Shown here: piece by piece, positions 30,517-39,811 of the stretch
Layout: each line of letters begins with the position of its first letter
Numbering within the stretch: the stretch's first letter is position 1
Source of the DNA: Mesorhizobium sp. M8A.F.Ca.ET.218.01.1.1
GTDB lineage: Bacteria > Pseudomonadota > Alphaproteobacteria > Rhizobiales > Rhizobiaceae
NCBI RefSeq assembly: GCF_004791165.1
Contig: NZ_SRUZ01000007.1
Location: forward strand, 405,335-469,334
Length of the DNA stretch: 64,000 nt
Direction of reading: 5' to 3'
Position numbers and translations under genes: made by a program
The notes under the pieces: model-generated
Databases searched by the model: none
What the model was told of the DNA's origin: nothing
The model's input: only the letters and a program-made list of their open reading frames with translations

Positions 30517-31467
30517 ATGGGGATTGTCTTGCACGACCACCAGACGACAGTGAAGACGCGCGCGTCGCTTACAGGCACCGGCGTTCACAGCGGCAAAGAA
30601 GTTTCCATCAGTTTCCTGCCCGCGGATGCCGATACCGGCATCGTGTTCCAGCTTCTCAATGGCGACGGGCAGGGCCGTGAGTTCCGCGCCCTGTTTTCCG
30701 AGATCGGCGCCACCGATCTTTGCACCATGCTTGGCGATCCCTCGGGCGAGCACATCGCCACGGTCGAGCATATCATGGCCGCCCTGTTCGGGCTCGGCAT
30801 CGACAATGTCATCATCGAGATCGACGGCCACGAGGTCCCAATCCTCGACGGCAGTGCCATGGCGTTCGTCGAAGCCATCGACCAGGCCGGCATCGAGGTG
30901 TTGGCCGTCAAGCGCCGCTATATCAGGGTGGTCAAGCCGGTCCGCATCGAGAACGGCGCCTCCTGGGCCGAGTTCAGGCCCTATGACGGCACCCGCTTCG
31001 AGGTCGAGATCGATTTCGAAAGCCCGGCGATCGGCCGCCAGCTGTTCGCATCGGACATCAATGCCGATATTTTCCGCCGCGACATCGCCCGCGCCCGCAC
31101 CTTCGGCTTCATGAAGGACGTCGAACGGCTGTGGGCCGCCGGCTATGCGCTGGGATCCTCGCTCGAGAACTCGCTGGTGATCGGTGACGACAACCGCGTC
31201 ATCAATATGGGTGGCCTGCGCTACCCCAACGAATTCGTGCGCCACAAGACGCTCGACGCCATGGGCGACCTGGCGCTGGCCGGCGCGCGCTTCATCGGCT
31301 GTTTCCGCTCCTATCGCGGCGGCCACCGGCTGAACGCCGCCGCGCTGCGGCGCCTGCTGTCGGACCGCACGGCCTTCGAGATCGTCGAGACGACACGCCG
31401 CGAGCGTGGCCGGGCCGCCGAGATGAACGCCGTCAACGCGCCGCTCTATGCGCCATGGATGATCTGA
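30517..31467 (+). CDS. lpxC: UDP-3-O-acyl-N-acetylglucosamine deacetylase LpxC
   Basis: 316-aa zinc deacetylase, the committed step of lipid A synthesis. Zinc and catalytic motifs are TVEHIMAALFGLGIDN (first His), NEFVRHKTLDAMGDL (His and Asp ligands) and SYRGGHRLNA (catalytic His). The N-terminal QTTVKTRASLTGTGVHSGKEVSI is characteristic. The frame is open to 30376, but the ATG at 30517 (MGIVLHDHQ) gives the family-like N-terminus. It sits after ftsZ as in Escherichia coli. Confidence 0.95.
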   Translation: MGIVLHDHQTTVKTRASLTGTGVHSGKEVSISFLPADADTGIVFQLLNGDGQGREFRALFSEIGATDLCTMLGDPSGEHIATVEHIMAALFGLGIDNVIIEIDGHEVPILDGSAMAFVEAIDQAGIEVLAVKRRYIRVVKPVRIENGASWAEFRPYDGTRFEVEIDFESPAIGRQLFASDINADIFRRDIARARTFGFMKDVERLWAAGYALGSSLENSLVIGDDNRVINMGGLRYPNEFVRHKTLDAMGDLALAGARFIGCFRSYRGGHRLNAAALRRLLSDRTAFEIVETTRRERGRAAEMNAVNAPLYAPWMI

Positions 31468-31640
31468 TTTTCTTAATCTTTTTCGCATTGCATGGCGGTA
31501 TGGGTGTTGCATGAATGCATCATCCATCAGCGAAATTGCATAGATTTTCGCGCTGCGGTCCGTCGCCACAAAAATGTGCGATTGGCTGGACATAGCGTTG
31601 CCGGGCAAGGCGGTTATGGTTTATGGCTGCTGCCGTCGAT

Positions 31641-31692
31641 TAATGCATGTCGCCTAGAAGTGGGGACCATTTTTGGGACAACAGCATGCAAG
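31641..31692 (+). repeat. Intergenic palindromic repeat, copy A (lpxC-bamD)
   Basis: About 50 bases opening with TAATGCATGTCGCC and closing with GGGACAACAGCATGCA, so the ends can pair. Its arrangement matches copies at 32722, 34508, 37484 and 42932. The rest of the 262-base lpxC-bamD gap shows no gene. Confidence 0.75.
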
Positions 31693-31729
31693 AGGCACTA
31701 AAATAACGCCGAAAGGGCGCAATCCAATC

Positions 31730-32599
31730 ATGTTCTTCAAGCGAGTCGGTCAATCGAAAGCGCCGCAGCGGTCTGTCTTCCTGGCGCTTTCGGTGGTTGT
31801 TCCATCGCTCTTTCTGTCGGCCTGCATGTCGTCGGAGAAAGATATCGACCTTTCGACCTATGTCGACCAGACCGAGCCGGCCGACGTTCTCTACAATCAG
31901 GGCCTCGCAAACATGAATGCGGGACGCCTGGACGAGGCGAGCAAGAAGTTCGACGCCGTCGACCGCCAGCATCCCTATTCGGAATGGGCCCGCAAATCGA
32001 TGGTGATGGGCGCGTTTGCCGACTATCGGAAGGGCAGCTACGAGGACGCGATCCAGTCGGCAAAGCGGTACCTGGCCCTCTATCCGTCCACGGATGACGC
32101 ACCCTATGCCCAGTACATCATCGGTCTCAGCTACTATCGCCAGATCAAGGACGTGACGCAGGACCAGAAGGAAGCACGCCAGACCGTGCAGACGATGCAA
32201 GACCTGGTGACGCGCTGGCCGACGTCGGAATATGTCGACGACGCCAAGGAAAAGATCCGCTTCGCCAACGACCAGCTCGCCGGCAAGGAAATGCAGATCG
32301 GCCGTTATTATCTGGAGCGCCGCGAGTACATCGCCGCCGTCAAGCGCTTCCGCACCGTGGTCGAAAACTATTCCAACACCCGCCATGTCGAGGAAGCGCT
32401 CGCCCGCCTCACCGAAAGCTATTACGCGTTGGGCTTGACCTCGGAGGCCCAGACGGCGGCCGCGGTCCTCGGCACCAACTATCCCGACAGCTCGTGGTAC
32501 AAGGATTCCTATAAGCTGCTGCAGAGCAACGGTCTGGCGCCACGCGAAAATGCCGGATCGTGGATATCCAAGGCCGGGAAGCTGATCACCGGCGCCTGA
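31730..32599 (+). CDS. bamD: Outer membrane assembly lipoprotein BamD
   Basis: 289-aa periplasmic lipoprotein of the BAM complex, which inserts beta-barrel proteins in the outer membrane. The signal peptide ends in the lipobox LFLSAC (Cys29 or so). The mature protein has TPR-like repeats: DVLYNQGLANMNAGRLDEASKKFDAVDRQHPYSEWARKS, then a repeat ending AKRYLALYPSTDDAPYAQYIIGLSYY, and VKRFRTVVENYSNTRHVEEALARLTESYYALGL. The ATG at 31730 is used because it directly precedes the signal peptide. Confidence 0.94.
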   Translation: MFFKRVGQSKAPQRSVFLALSVVVPSLFLSACMSSEKDIDLSTYVDQTEPADVLYNQGLANMNAGRLDEASKKFDAVDRQHPYSEWARKSMVMGAFADYRKGSYEDAIQSAKRYLALYPSTDDAPYAQYIIGLSYYRQIKDVTQDQKEARQTVQTMQDLVTRWPTSEYVDDAKEKIRFANDQLAGKEMQIGRYYLERREYIAAVKRFRTVVENYSNTRHVEEALARLTESYYALGLTSEAQTAAAVLGTNYPDSSWYKDSYKLLQSNGLAPRENAGSWISKAGKLITGA

Positions 32600-32721
32600 C
32601 CGCGGAGCTCCGAGCGAAGCGCGCAGTGTGCTTTTTCGGATTGATCCGAAGCTCAAACAAAAAGATAGTGCGGCGCTGCGACTCCAACTGTCGGGTGCCG
32701 CCTTAATTTTTTTGTTTTCGT

Positions 32722-32770
32722 GCCTGTCGTTATCCCGAAACCGGGTCCACTTCTGGGCGGCATGCAATAG
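32722..32770 (-). repeat. Intergenic palindromic repeat, copy B (bamD-recN)
   Basis: Read on the minus strand it opens ATTGCATGCCGCCCAGAAGTGG and carries a CCGGTTTCGGGATAACGAC right half. This matches copy D most closely but in opposite orientation. It ends 12 bases before the recN start codon. Confidence 0.7.
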
Positions 32771-32782
32771 GTCCGGTTTCTC

Positions 32783-34456
32783 ATGCTTTCCAGACTGTCG
32801 ATCCGAGATATCGTCCTGATCGAAAAGCTGGACATCGACTTCCAGCCGGGTCTCTCCGTGCTGACCGGCGAAACCGGCGCCGGCAAATCCATCCTGCTCG
32901 ATGCCCTGTCGCTGGCGCTCGGCGCGCGCGGCGATGCCTCGCTGGTGCGCCATGGCGCGTCGCAGGGCCAGGTCATTGCCGTGTTCGATGTTCCGCGCAA
33001 CCATCCGGTGCGCGCGCTGCTTGCCGAAAACGCCATCGAGGATGACGGCGACGTCATCCTGCGCCGCGTGCAGACGGCGGACGGCCGTACCCGTGTGTTC
33101 GTCAACGACCAGCCGTCCAGCGTGACGCTGATGCGCGATGTCGGCCGCGCACTGGTCGAGATCCATGGCCAGCATGACGAACGCGCTTTGGTCGATCCGG
33201 GCGCGCACCGCGATGTGCTCGATGCTTTCGGCGGCCATCTCGGCGCCGTCCGCGCGGCAGGCGAGGCATGGCGGCACTGGCGCGCCTGCGAGCAGGAGTT
33301 GACGCGCCATCGCGCCAAGGTGGCGGCCGCCGCCCGCGAGGCCGACTATCTGCGCGCCGCGGTCGCCGAACTGACCAAGCTCGATCCGCAGCCCGGTGAG
33401 GAAACCGAACTTGCCGAGCTGCGCGCCCATATGATGCGCGCCGAAAAGATCGCCTCCGAAATCCACGACGCGCAGGATGTGCTTTCGGGCCCGTCCTCGC
33501 CCTTGCCGCAACTGGCCAGCCTGCTGAGGCGGCTGCAGCGCAAGGCGACGGAGGCGCCCGGGCTGCTCGAGGACGTGGTCAAGTCGCTGGATGAAGCGAT
33601 GTTGTCGCTCGACGCGGCGCAATCGGGCGTCGAGGCGGCGCTTCGCGCCACCGAATATGACCCGCAACGGTTGGAGAAGGCCGAGGAGCGGCTGTTTTCG
33701 CTGCGCGCGGCCTCGCGCAAGCACAGCGTCGCCGTCGACGATCTGGCGCAATTGCGCGACACGATGGTTGCCGATCTAGCCGACCTCGATGCCGGCGAGG
33801 AGCGCCTGCACGGACTGGAAAAGCAGGCCGCCGCCGCGCGCGAAACCTACGACATCGCCGCCGCACAGCTGTCCTCGCTTCGCCATGCCGCGGCGGTCGG
33901 CCTGACCAAGGCGGTGATGGCCGAATTGCCGGCGCTGAAGCTCGAACGCGCGGCCTTCATCGTCGAGATGAAGAGCGAGGCCGAGAGCCGCATGGAGGAG
34001 GGCATCGACCAGATCGAGTTCTGGGTGCGCACCAATCCCGGCACGCGGCCCGGCCCGATGATGAAAGTCGCGTCGGGTGGCGAGCTGTCACGCTTCCTGC
34101 TGGCGCTGAAAGTGGCGCTTGCCGATCGCGGTTCGGCGCCGACACTGGTTTTCGACGAAATCGACACCGGCGTGGGCGGCGCGGTGGCCGACGCCATCGG
34201 CCAGCGGCTGGCGCGGCTGTCGAAGCGTGTCCAGGTGCTTTCCGTCACCCATGCTCCGCAAGTGGCGGCGCGCGCGGCAACACATTTCCTGATCTCCAAA
34301 TCGGGCAGCACCGACCGTGTCGCGACCGGAATTGCCGAGATGGACAGGACGGCGCGGCAGGAGGAGATCGCCCGCATGCTGGCCGGCGCCACTATCACCG
34401 ACGAGGCGCGCGCCGCCGCCGAGCGGCTGCTGCGCGAGAATACAAACGCGGCATGA
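32783..34456 (+). CDS. recN: DNA repair protein RecN
   Basis: 557-aa SMC-like ATPase used in double-strand-break repair. N-terminal Walker A is LTGETGAGKSILLDAL, preceded by the LSIRDIVLIEKLDIDF start. The long middle is coiled coil (TRHRAKVAAAAREADYL onwards, with leucine/alanine heptads). The C-terminus has the ABC signature VASGGELSRFLLALK, Walker B LVFDEIDTGVGGAVADAIG and the RVQVLSVTHAPQVAA switch region. Confidence 0.95.
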   Translation: MLSRLSIRDIVLIEKLDIDFQPGLSVLTGETGAGKSILLDALSLALGARGDASLVRHGASQGQVIAVFDVPRNHPVRALLAENAIEDDGDVILRRVQTADGRTRVFVNDQPSSVTLMRDVGRALVEIHGQHDERALVDPGAHRDVLDAFGGHLGAVRAAGEAWRHWRACEQELTRHRAKVAAAAREADYLRAAVAELTKLDPQPGEETELAELRAHMMRAEKIASEIHDAQDVLSGPSSPLPQLASLLRRLQRKATEAPGLLEDVVKSLDEAMLSLDAAQSGVEAALRATEYDPQRLEKAEERLFSLRAASRKHSVAVDDLAQLRDTMVADLADLDAGEERLHGLEKQAAAARETYDIAAAQLSSLRHAAAVGLTKAVMAELPALKLERAAFIVEMKSEAESRMEEGIDQIEFWVRTNPGTRPGPMMKVASGGELSRFLLALKVALADRGSAPTLVFDEIDTGVGGAVADAIGQRLARLSKRVQVLSVTHAPQVAARAATHFLISKSGSTDRVATGIAEMDRTARQEEIARMLAGATITDEARAAAERLLRENTNAA

Positions 34457-34507
34457 GACTATCGGGCGTCATGGGGCGAGTCAGGATATGGCTCCATCCT
34501 GCTGTTC

Positions 34508-34557
34508 AGGAATGATCTTTTCCGAAAACCGGTTCCCACCTTTCACGATCATGCTCT
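34508..34557 (-). repeat. Intergenic palindromic repeat, copy C (recN-ligA)
   Basis: On the minus strand it reads AGAGCATGATCGTGAAAGG, then GGGAACCGGTTTTCGGAAAA and GATCATT. It belongs to the GATC-ended subtype shared with copy E. It lies 33 bases before ligA. Confidence 0.72.
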
Positions 34558-34589
34558 ATTGTGGCGCGCCACCGTTCAGGGACAAAAGC

Positions 34590-36794
34590 ATGGCCGAAAA
34601 ACCCGTCGATTCGCTCAGCGAAAGCGAGGCTGAAGCCGAACTCCAGCGCCTTGCCGAAGAGATCGCCGGTCACGACCGGCGCTACCATGCCGAGGACGCG
34701 CCTACGATCACGGACGCGGAGTATGACGCGTTGCGACGGCGCAATCTTGCCATCGAGGAGCGCTTTCCCGGGTTGGTGCGTGAGGATTCGCCCTCGCTCA
34801 GGGTTGGTGCCGCACCGGCGGAAGGCTTCACCAAGGTTCGCCACGCCGTGCCGATGCTCAGCCTCGCCAAGGCCTATACCGACGAAGATGTCACCGATTT
34901 CATCGACCGTGGCCGGCGCTTCTTCGACCGCGACAAGGACCTCGACATCGCTTTCACCGCCGAGCCGAAGATCGACGGGCTGTCGGCTTCGCTGCGTTAC
35001 GAAAAGGGCGTCTTCGTGCAAGGTGCGACGCGCGGCGATGGTGCGGTCGGCGAGGACATCACCGCCAATTTGAGGACCATCGCCGACATTCCCGCGAAGC
35101 TCAAAGGATCAGGCTGGCCTGAAATCATCGAGATCCGTGGCGAAGTCTATATGACCTATGCCGAATTCGAGGCGCTCAAGGCGCGCTCGGCGGCTGTCGG
35201 CGGCCAGGATTACGTCAATCCGCGCAATACGGCGGCCGGATCGCTGCGCCAGAAGGATCCCTCCGTCACCGCCAGCCGCAACCTCAAATTTTTCGCCTAT
35301 GCGTGGGGCTATACTACGGCCGATCCGGCGCCGACCCAGTACGAATCGGTGCAGAAATTCGCCGATTGGGGTTTCAAGATCAGCCCTCTGATGGTGCGGG
35401 CCAAATCGGTCGAGGAACTGGTCGCGCACTACCACCGGATCGAGGAGCAGCGCTCGTCGCTCGGCTATGACATAGACGGCGTCGTCTACAAGGTCGACCA
35501 GCTGGAGCTGCAGCGCCGCTGGGGTTTCGTCACCGGTGAGCCGCGCTGGGCCGTCGCGCACAAATTCCCGGCCGAACAGGCGATGACGACCGTGCAGAAG
35601 ATCGACATCCAGGTCGGCCGAACCGGCACGCTGGCGCCGGTCGCGCGGCTTGCGCCGGTGACCGTCGGCGGCGTCGTGGTGGAAAACGTCACGCTGCACA
35701 ATGAGGATTATATCAAGGGCCTAGACAGCACCGGCCAGCCGATCCGCGACGGCATCGACGTGCGCATCGGCGACACCGTCGTGATCCAGCGGGCAGGGGA
35801 TGTCATTCCACAGATCGTCAGTGTCGTCATCGACAAGCGTCCGCCCGATGCCGTGCCATACGAATTCCCGCACACCTGCCCGATCTGCGGCTCGCCGGCG
35901 ACGCGCGAGATCAACGAGAAGACCGGCAAGGAGGATTCGCGCCGCCGCTGCACCGGCGAACTGATCTGCCCGGCGCAGGCCGTGGAAGGGCTGCGCCATT
36001 TCGTGTCGCGCGGCGCCCTGGATATTGAAGGCCTGGGCGCGGAGAATATCGACACGTTCTTCAATGCCGGGTTGATCAAGACAGCCGCCGACATCTTCAC
36101 GCTGAGGGAGCGCCGCCCCGCCGTGACCAAGGCGCTGGCCGAGCGGCGCGAGGAGCAGGCAAGGCAGCGCGAGGCGGCGTCCGGCAAGACGCGCAAGAAT
36201 GTGCGCAGCGTCGAGGACCGCAACTATGAAGGCCTGGACAAGCTGTTTGCGGCAATCGATTCGCGCCGCGAGCCGGAGCTCGACCGCTTCATTTTCGCGC
36301 TCGGCATCCGCCATATCGGCGAAACCACGGCCGCGGTACTTGCGCGAACCTTCTCGACCATCGAGGAGCTTATCCGAGTCGGCAAGGAGACTGCGGCGGC
36401 GGAGAATCCGCATGCGGTCTTCCCATCGATCAACGGCATTGGCGATACGGTGATCGATGCGCTTCGCGATTTCTTCGGCAACGAGCGCAATGACGACGTG
36501 CTCGAGAAGCTGCTGCAGCAGGTCAAGCCGAAGCCATATATCGTCACCGTCTCGGCCGACAGCGAAGTCGCCGGCAAGACGATCGTCTTTACCGGTTCGC
36601 TGGAAAAGATGACCCGCTCGGAAGCCAAGGCGATGGCCGAGCGTCTCGGCGCCAAGGTGGCCGGCTCGGTTTCGGCCAAGACCGATTTGCTGGTGGCCGG
36701 TCCTGGCGCCGGTTCCAAGCTCAAGCTTGCCAGCGAACTCGGCGTCGAAGTCATCGATGAGGACACCTGGCTGCAGCGGGTCGGCAAATCGTGA
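34590..36794 (+). CDS. ligA: NAD-dependent DNA ligase LigA
   Basis: 734-aa replicative ligase that seals nicks using NAD. Domain Ia begins near LAEEIAGHDRRYHAEDAPTITDAEYDAL. The adenylation motif is FTAEPKIDGLSASL with the nucleophilic Lys in KIDG. Downstream are the OB fold (VGRTGTLAPVARLAPVTVGG), a Cys4 zinc finger (CPICGSPA...CTGELICPAQ), helix-hairpin-helix motifs, and a C-terminal BRCT domain (AGKTIVFTGSLEKMTRSEAKAMAERLGAKV). A charged insert (REEQARQREAASGKTRKN) lies in the HhH region. The ATG at 34590 has AGGGA upstream. Confidence 0.96.
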   Translation: MAEKPVDSLSESEAEAELQRLAEEIAGHDRRYHAEDAPTITDAEYDALRRRNLAIEERFPGLVREDSPSLRVGAAPAEGFTKVRHAVPMLSLAKAYTDEDVTDFIDRGRRFFDRDKDLDIAFTAEPKIDGLSASLRYEKGVFVQGATRGDGAVGEDITANLRTIADIPAKLKGSGWPEIIEIRGEVYMTYAEFEALKARSAAVGGQDYVNPRNTAAGSLRQKDPSVTASRNLKFFAYAWGYTTADPAPTQYESVQKFADWGFKISPLMVRAKSVEELVAHYHRIEEQRSSLGYDIDGVVYKVDQLELQRRWGFVTGEPRWAVAHKFPAEQAMTTVQKIDIQVGRTGTLAPVARLAPVTVGGVVVENVTLHNEDYIKGLDSTGQPIRDGIDVRIGDTVVIQRAGDVIPQIVSVVIDKRPPDAVPYEFPHTCPICGSPATREINEKTGKEDSRRRCTGELICPAQAVEGLRHFVSRGALDIEGLGAENIDTFFNAGLIKTAADIFTLRERRPAVTKALAERREEQARQREAASGKTRKNVRSVEDRNYEGLDKLFAAIDSRREPELDRFIFALGIRHIGETTAAVLARTFSTIEELIRVGKETAAAENPHAVFPSINGIGDTVIDALRDFFGNERNDDVLEKLLQQVKPKPYIVTVSADSEVAGKTIVFTGSLEKMTRSEAKAMAERLGAKVAGSVSAKTDLLVAGPGAGSKLKLASELGVEVIDEDTWLQRVGKS

Positions 36795-37486
36795 CGGACG
36801 GGGCATTCAAAGGGTTCGGCCCAAAGGCCATTCCGTTCCTGAAGGCATTGGATTTCCACCAGAGTCGCGAGTGGTTCCTGGAAAACCGCGACCTGTTCGA
36901 AAAGGAATTGCGCGACCCACTGGGGGATCTCGTCGAGACGCTTACTCTGCGTTTTGCGCAGGCTGGCCTCGGCCTGCGTGGCGATCGCAAGAAGTCGCTG
37001 TTCCGCATCAACCGCGACGTGCGCTTCGCCAAGGACAAACGACCCTATAACCGGCATCTGTCAGCTATCCTGTCGCCGGACGGCACCAAGATGGAGCAGG
37101 GTGTGTTCTTCGTCCATATCGGGCTCGAGCGCTGCTTTGCCGGCGTCGCCTGGTGGCAGCCGGCGCCGGAACTGCTGACGGCCATGCGCAAGGCCATCTC
37201 AAGCCATCCCGATACGTTTCGCGCCGTGGTGGCGGCGCTGGGGAAAAATGGCCTCGAACTCGATGCCGAAGGCGGCATGAAACGCACGCCGCGCGGCTTC
37301 GAACACGTCGCCGACAAAGATCTTGTCGCCGCCATCCGCAACCGGCACTTCGCCGTTCGCCACGCAATCGATCCGGCTGGTATCCACGGGCCGGGACTGG
37401 TCGAGGAACTCGTCGATTTCACCATGCGCGCCAAGCCACTGCTCGACTGGGGCAGGGCGATCGAGGGCACGGCGCCGGGAAGCTAA
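36791..37486 (+). CDS. DUF2461 (TIGR02453) family protein
   Basis: 231-aa conserved protein of unknown function, GTG start overlapping the ligA stop. Family landmarks are FLKALDFHQSREWFLENRDLFEKELRDPL near the N-terminus, LFRINRDVRFAKDKRPYNRHLSAIL, the VFFVHIGLERCFAGVAWWQP stretch and the KRTPRGFEHVADKDL segment. The family is widespread without a settled activity. The coupling to ligA suggests co-expression only. Its TAA stop is the first triplet of palindromic repeat copy D. Confidence 0.85.
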   Translation: MTDGAFKGFGPKAIPFLKALDFHQSREWFLENRDLFEKELRDPLGDLVETLTLRFAQAGLGLRGDRKKSLFRINRDVRFAKDKRPYNRHLSAILSPDGTKMEQGVFFVHIGLERCFAGVAWWQPAPELLTAMRKAISSHPDTFRAVVAALGKNGLELDAEGGMKRTPRGFEHVADKDLVAAIRNRHFAVRHAIDPAGIHGPGLVEELVDFTMRAKPLLDWGRAIEGTAPGS

Positions 37487-37535
37487 TGCATGTCGCCCGG
37501 AAATGTCCTCGGTTCCGGGACAACGACATGCATAA
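37484..37535 (+). repeat. Palindromic repeat copy D, supplying a stop codon
   Basis: It opens TAATGCATGTCGCCCGG and closes CCGGGACAACGACATGCAT. The outer 10 bases (ATGCATGTCG and CGACATGCAT) are perfectly inverted and the inner CCCGG/CCGGG pair too. The first TAA is the stop codon of the DUF2461 gene. Confidence 0.78.
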
Positions 37536-37556
37536 AATCAGAAGCTTACAGGAGGT

Positions 37557-37575
37557 CGGCGAATCCTATTCGCCG
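37557..37575. terminator. Hairpin between convergent genes
   Basis: CGGCGAAT (37557-37564), loop CCT, ATTCGCCG (37568-37575). It is a perfect 8-bp stem between two convergent genes, without a T-run on either strand; a weak bidirectional terminator at best. Confidence 0.35.
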
Positions 37576-37609
37576 CGACATACTGTAGCCCAGCGCTTTG
37601 ATTGCGGCG

Positions 37610-38368
37610 CTACATCCGCATCAAAAGACCGCCGTCGACGGCCAGTTCAATTCCAGTGACGTAACTTGCCGCGTCGGAGAGCAGGAAAAGTGCTGCGTTG
37701 GCCATGTCTTGCGGCGTGCCGATGCGGCCGAGCGGCGTGTAGCTGGCGACGGCGGCGCGCTTCTCCTCGGTGTCCCAGCGCGCCTGCAATGGCGTCAGCG
37801 CCATGCCCGGGCAGATGGCGTTCGACCGGATGCGATCGCCGGCCAGTTGCATGGCGAGCGACTTGGAGAGCGCGCAGACGCCGGCCTTCGAGGCCTGGTA
37901 GGCATCCTGCGGGGTCGGATCGCCGCGATACCACTGGATGGTCGAGAAATGCACCATGGCGCCGCCGCGGCCGCCCGCGCGCATATGTGGCACGACCGCC
38001 CGCGCCGTGTGCACGAAGGATTTCAGGTTGATGTTGAAGACCTGATCCCAGACGTCGAGGTCCATCTCCAGGGCCGACTTGTCGCGGCCGAACCAGAGCA
38101 CCCCTGCGACATTGGCAAGATAGTCGATGCCGCCGCGCTCACGGCCCGCAGCATTGATGGTCTGTTCGACAAAGGCGGCATCGGTGAGATCGCCCTGCGC
38201 GAAAATGAGCCTGTCGTCATAGGCGGCGAGCGATGCCGGGCGTGGCTTGATGTCGATGGCGGTGACGGAAGCGCCGGCATCGAGCAGCGCCAGGGTAATC
38301 GCCTCGCCCATGCCGCCGCCAGCCCCGGTGACGACCGCATGCCTGCCGGTGAAATTATAAACGATCAT
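37610..38368 (-). CDS. Short-chain dehydrogenase/reductase (SDR)
   Basis: 252-aa classical SDR. The cofactor motif is VVTGAGGGMGEAI, with the acidic residue after strand 2 (AIDIKP) pointing to NAD(H). The NVAG variant of NNAG is present, and the catalytic set is Ser in VHFSTIQWY with the YQASK motif (Tyr, Lys). The C-terminal GIELAVDGGLLMRM is typical. Its ATG has AAGGGGTT upstream. The substrate is unknown; no operon partner is visible. Confidence 0.85.
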   Translation of the reverse strand: MIVYNFTGRHAVVTGAGGGMGEAITLALLDAGASVTAIDIKPRPASLAAYDDRLIFAQGDLTDAAFVEQTINAAGRERGGIDYLANVAGVLWFGRDKSALEMDLDVWDQVFNINLKSFVHTARAVVPHMRAGGRGGAMVHFSTIQWYRGDPTPQDAYQASKAGVCALSKSLAMQLAGDRIRSNAICPGMALTPLQARWDTEEKRAAVASYTPLGRIGTPQDMANAALFLLSDAASYVTGIELAVDGGLLMRM

Positions 38369-38589
38369 CCGCAACCCCTTTTTTCGCCAATCTGCAATCA
38401 CCGGACAATAGCGTGCCTTTACGCGGAACTGCAGAGCCATTGTGATCTCGCGTCGATATGACGGAGCGCGGGCCAAATTCCGGCGTGAAAGGCTTGCCGA
38501 TGATTTCCGCTGATCGTTTGGCTCAAGCGAATTCGTGTGACAAGGCTGGGCATGCCCCCTACATACCGCCACTCCTCATGGAGTGGCCG

Positions 38590-39318
38590 ATGGCGACGGA
38601 CGTGATTTCAGAGAGCGGCGCGAAAAGCGATTTCTGGCAAGGGGTTAGGCTCTCCATGCCGGTTGTGGTGGCGTCGGCGCCGTTCGCGGTGCTGTTCGGT
38701 GCGCTCGCCGTCGACAATGGGTTTTCGGTCCTTGAAGCCTTCCTGATGAGCGCGCTGGTCTATGGCGGCGCCAGCCAGATGGTCGGCATCCAGTTGTTCG
38801 GCCAGCATGTCGCGCCATGGTTGGTCGTGCTCTCGATCTTCGCCGTGAATTTCCGTCACGTGCTCTATTCCGCCGGCATCGGCCGGCGCATCGCGCACTG
38901 GCCTGTCATCAGCCAAGCACTCGGCTATTTCATCCTCACCGATCCGCAATTCGCGGTCGCCGAGGCACGCGCGCAATCCGGCCAGACTGTGGGCTTCGCC
39001 TGGTATCTGGGGCTTGGCCTGCCGGTCTATCTGTTCTGGATCGTCGAAAGCGCGCTCGGTGCGCTGTTCGGCAAGCTCATTCCAGATACGCATGCGCTGG
39101 GCATCGATTTCCTGCTGCCGATCTATTTCCTCGGCCTTGTGATGGGCTTCCGCAAGCGGCCGCTGTGGCTGCCGGTGGTCGTCGCCAGTGCCTGCGCGTC
39201 CATCATTGCCTACAAGACGGTGGGTTCGCCCTGGCACGTCTCCATCGGCGCCATCGCCGGCGTGCTGCTGGCTGTCATCCTGCCGCCGCACCATAGCGGC
39301 GTGGAGACAAGGCCATGA
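38590..39318 (+). CDS. azlC: AzlC family branched-chain amino acid exporter, large subunit
   Basis: 242-aa membrane protein of the AzlC family (LIV-E type), which with AzlD exports branched-chain amino acids or related compounds. The N-terminal segment SMPVVVASAPFAVLFGALAV is followed by the family motif MSALVYGGASQMVGIQL and NFRHVLYSA. About seven transmembrane segments are seen. The ATG at 38590 has GGAGTGG upstream and is preferred over 38578. It overlaps azlD by an ATGA. Confidence 0.88.
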   Translation: MATDVISESGAKSDFWQGVRLSMPVVVASAPFAVLFGALAVDNGFSVLEAFLMSALVYGGASQMVGIQLFGQHVAPWLVVLSIFAVNFRHVLYSAGIGRRIAHWPVISQALGYFILTDPQFAVAEARAQSGQTVGFAWYLGLGLPVYLFWIVESALGALFGKLIPDTHALGIDFLLPIYFLGLVMGFRKRPLWLPVVVASACASIIAYKTVGSPWHVSIGAIAGVLLAVILPPHHSGVETRP

Positions 39319-39611
39319 GCACGACATTCTGGATCATCATCGCCGGCGCGATCGCCACCTATCTCACGCGCATCGGCGGGCATCTGGTCATCTCCCGCTT
39401 CGACCACATCCATCCGCGCGTAGAAGCCGGCCTCAACGCGGTGCCGGCGGCAGTGCTGACGACGCTGGTGGCGCCGGAACTGCTGAATGCCGGACCGGCG
39501 GAGTGGGCAGCGTTGGTTGTCACGGCGGCGGTTTCGTTGCGTGGCGGGTTGATGGCGATGTTTTTGACGGGTGCTGCGGTGTTGATTCTGGCGCGGCAGT
39601 TCGTGGGATGA
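39315..39611 (+). CDS. azlD: AzlD family small transport subunit
   Basis: 98-aa membrane protein with about four hydrophobic segments (TFWIIIAGAIATYLTRIGG, AVPAAVLTTLVAPELL, AALVVTAAVSLR, LMAMFLTGAAVLILA). The AITYLxR-type start and short size fit AzlD. Overlap with azlC and the order C-D support a two-component exporter. Confidence 0.87.
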   Translation: MSTTFWIIIAGAIATYLTRIGGHLVISRFDHIHPRVEAGLNAVPAAVLTTLVAPELLNAGPAEWAALVVTAAVSLRGGLMAMFLTGAAVLILARQFVG

Positions 39612-39713
39612 TCTCGCCAGCGTGATCGTTTGCCCCATTTGACCTGCCGTCCTTCGCAGCGTGCATGGCGGCTTGGCCCATGCATTGGTCTCAGACTAGG
39701 TTGCGTCGGTCGA

Positions 39714-39779
39714 CCCCCACTCCGTCTCGGCTTCGCCGAGCCACCTCTCCCCCGATCGACGGGGTAGAGGAAAGGCGCC
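39714..39779 (+). repeat. GC-rich palindromic unit, left copy of an inverted pair
   Basis: It runs CCCCCACTCCGTC, then a small GGCTTCGCC hairpin, CCACCTCTCCCCC, and a GGGG/GAGG half. The order of blocks is the same as in the elements inside the hydantoinase and uvrD genes. Confidence 0.65.
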
Positions 39780-39811
39780 AGGTTTTATGCCGTCAACGCT
39801 CGTCCAGCAAA

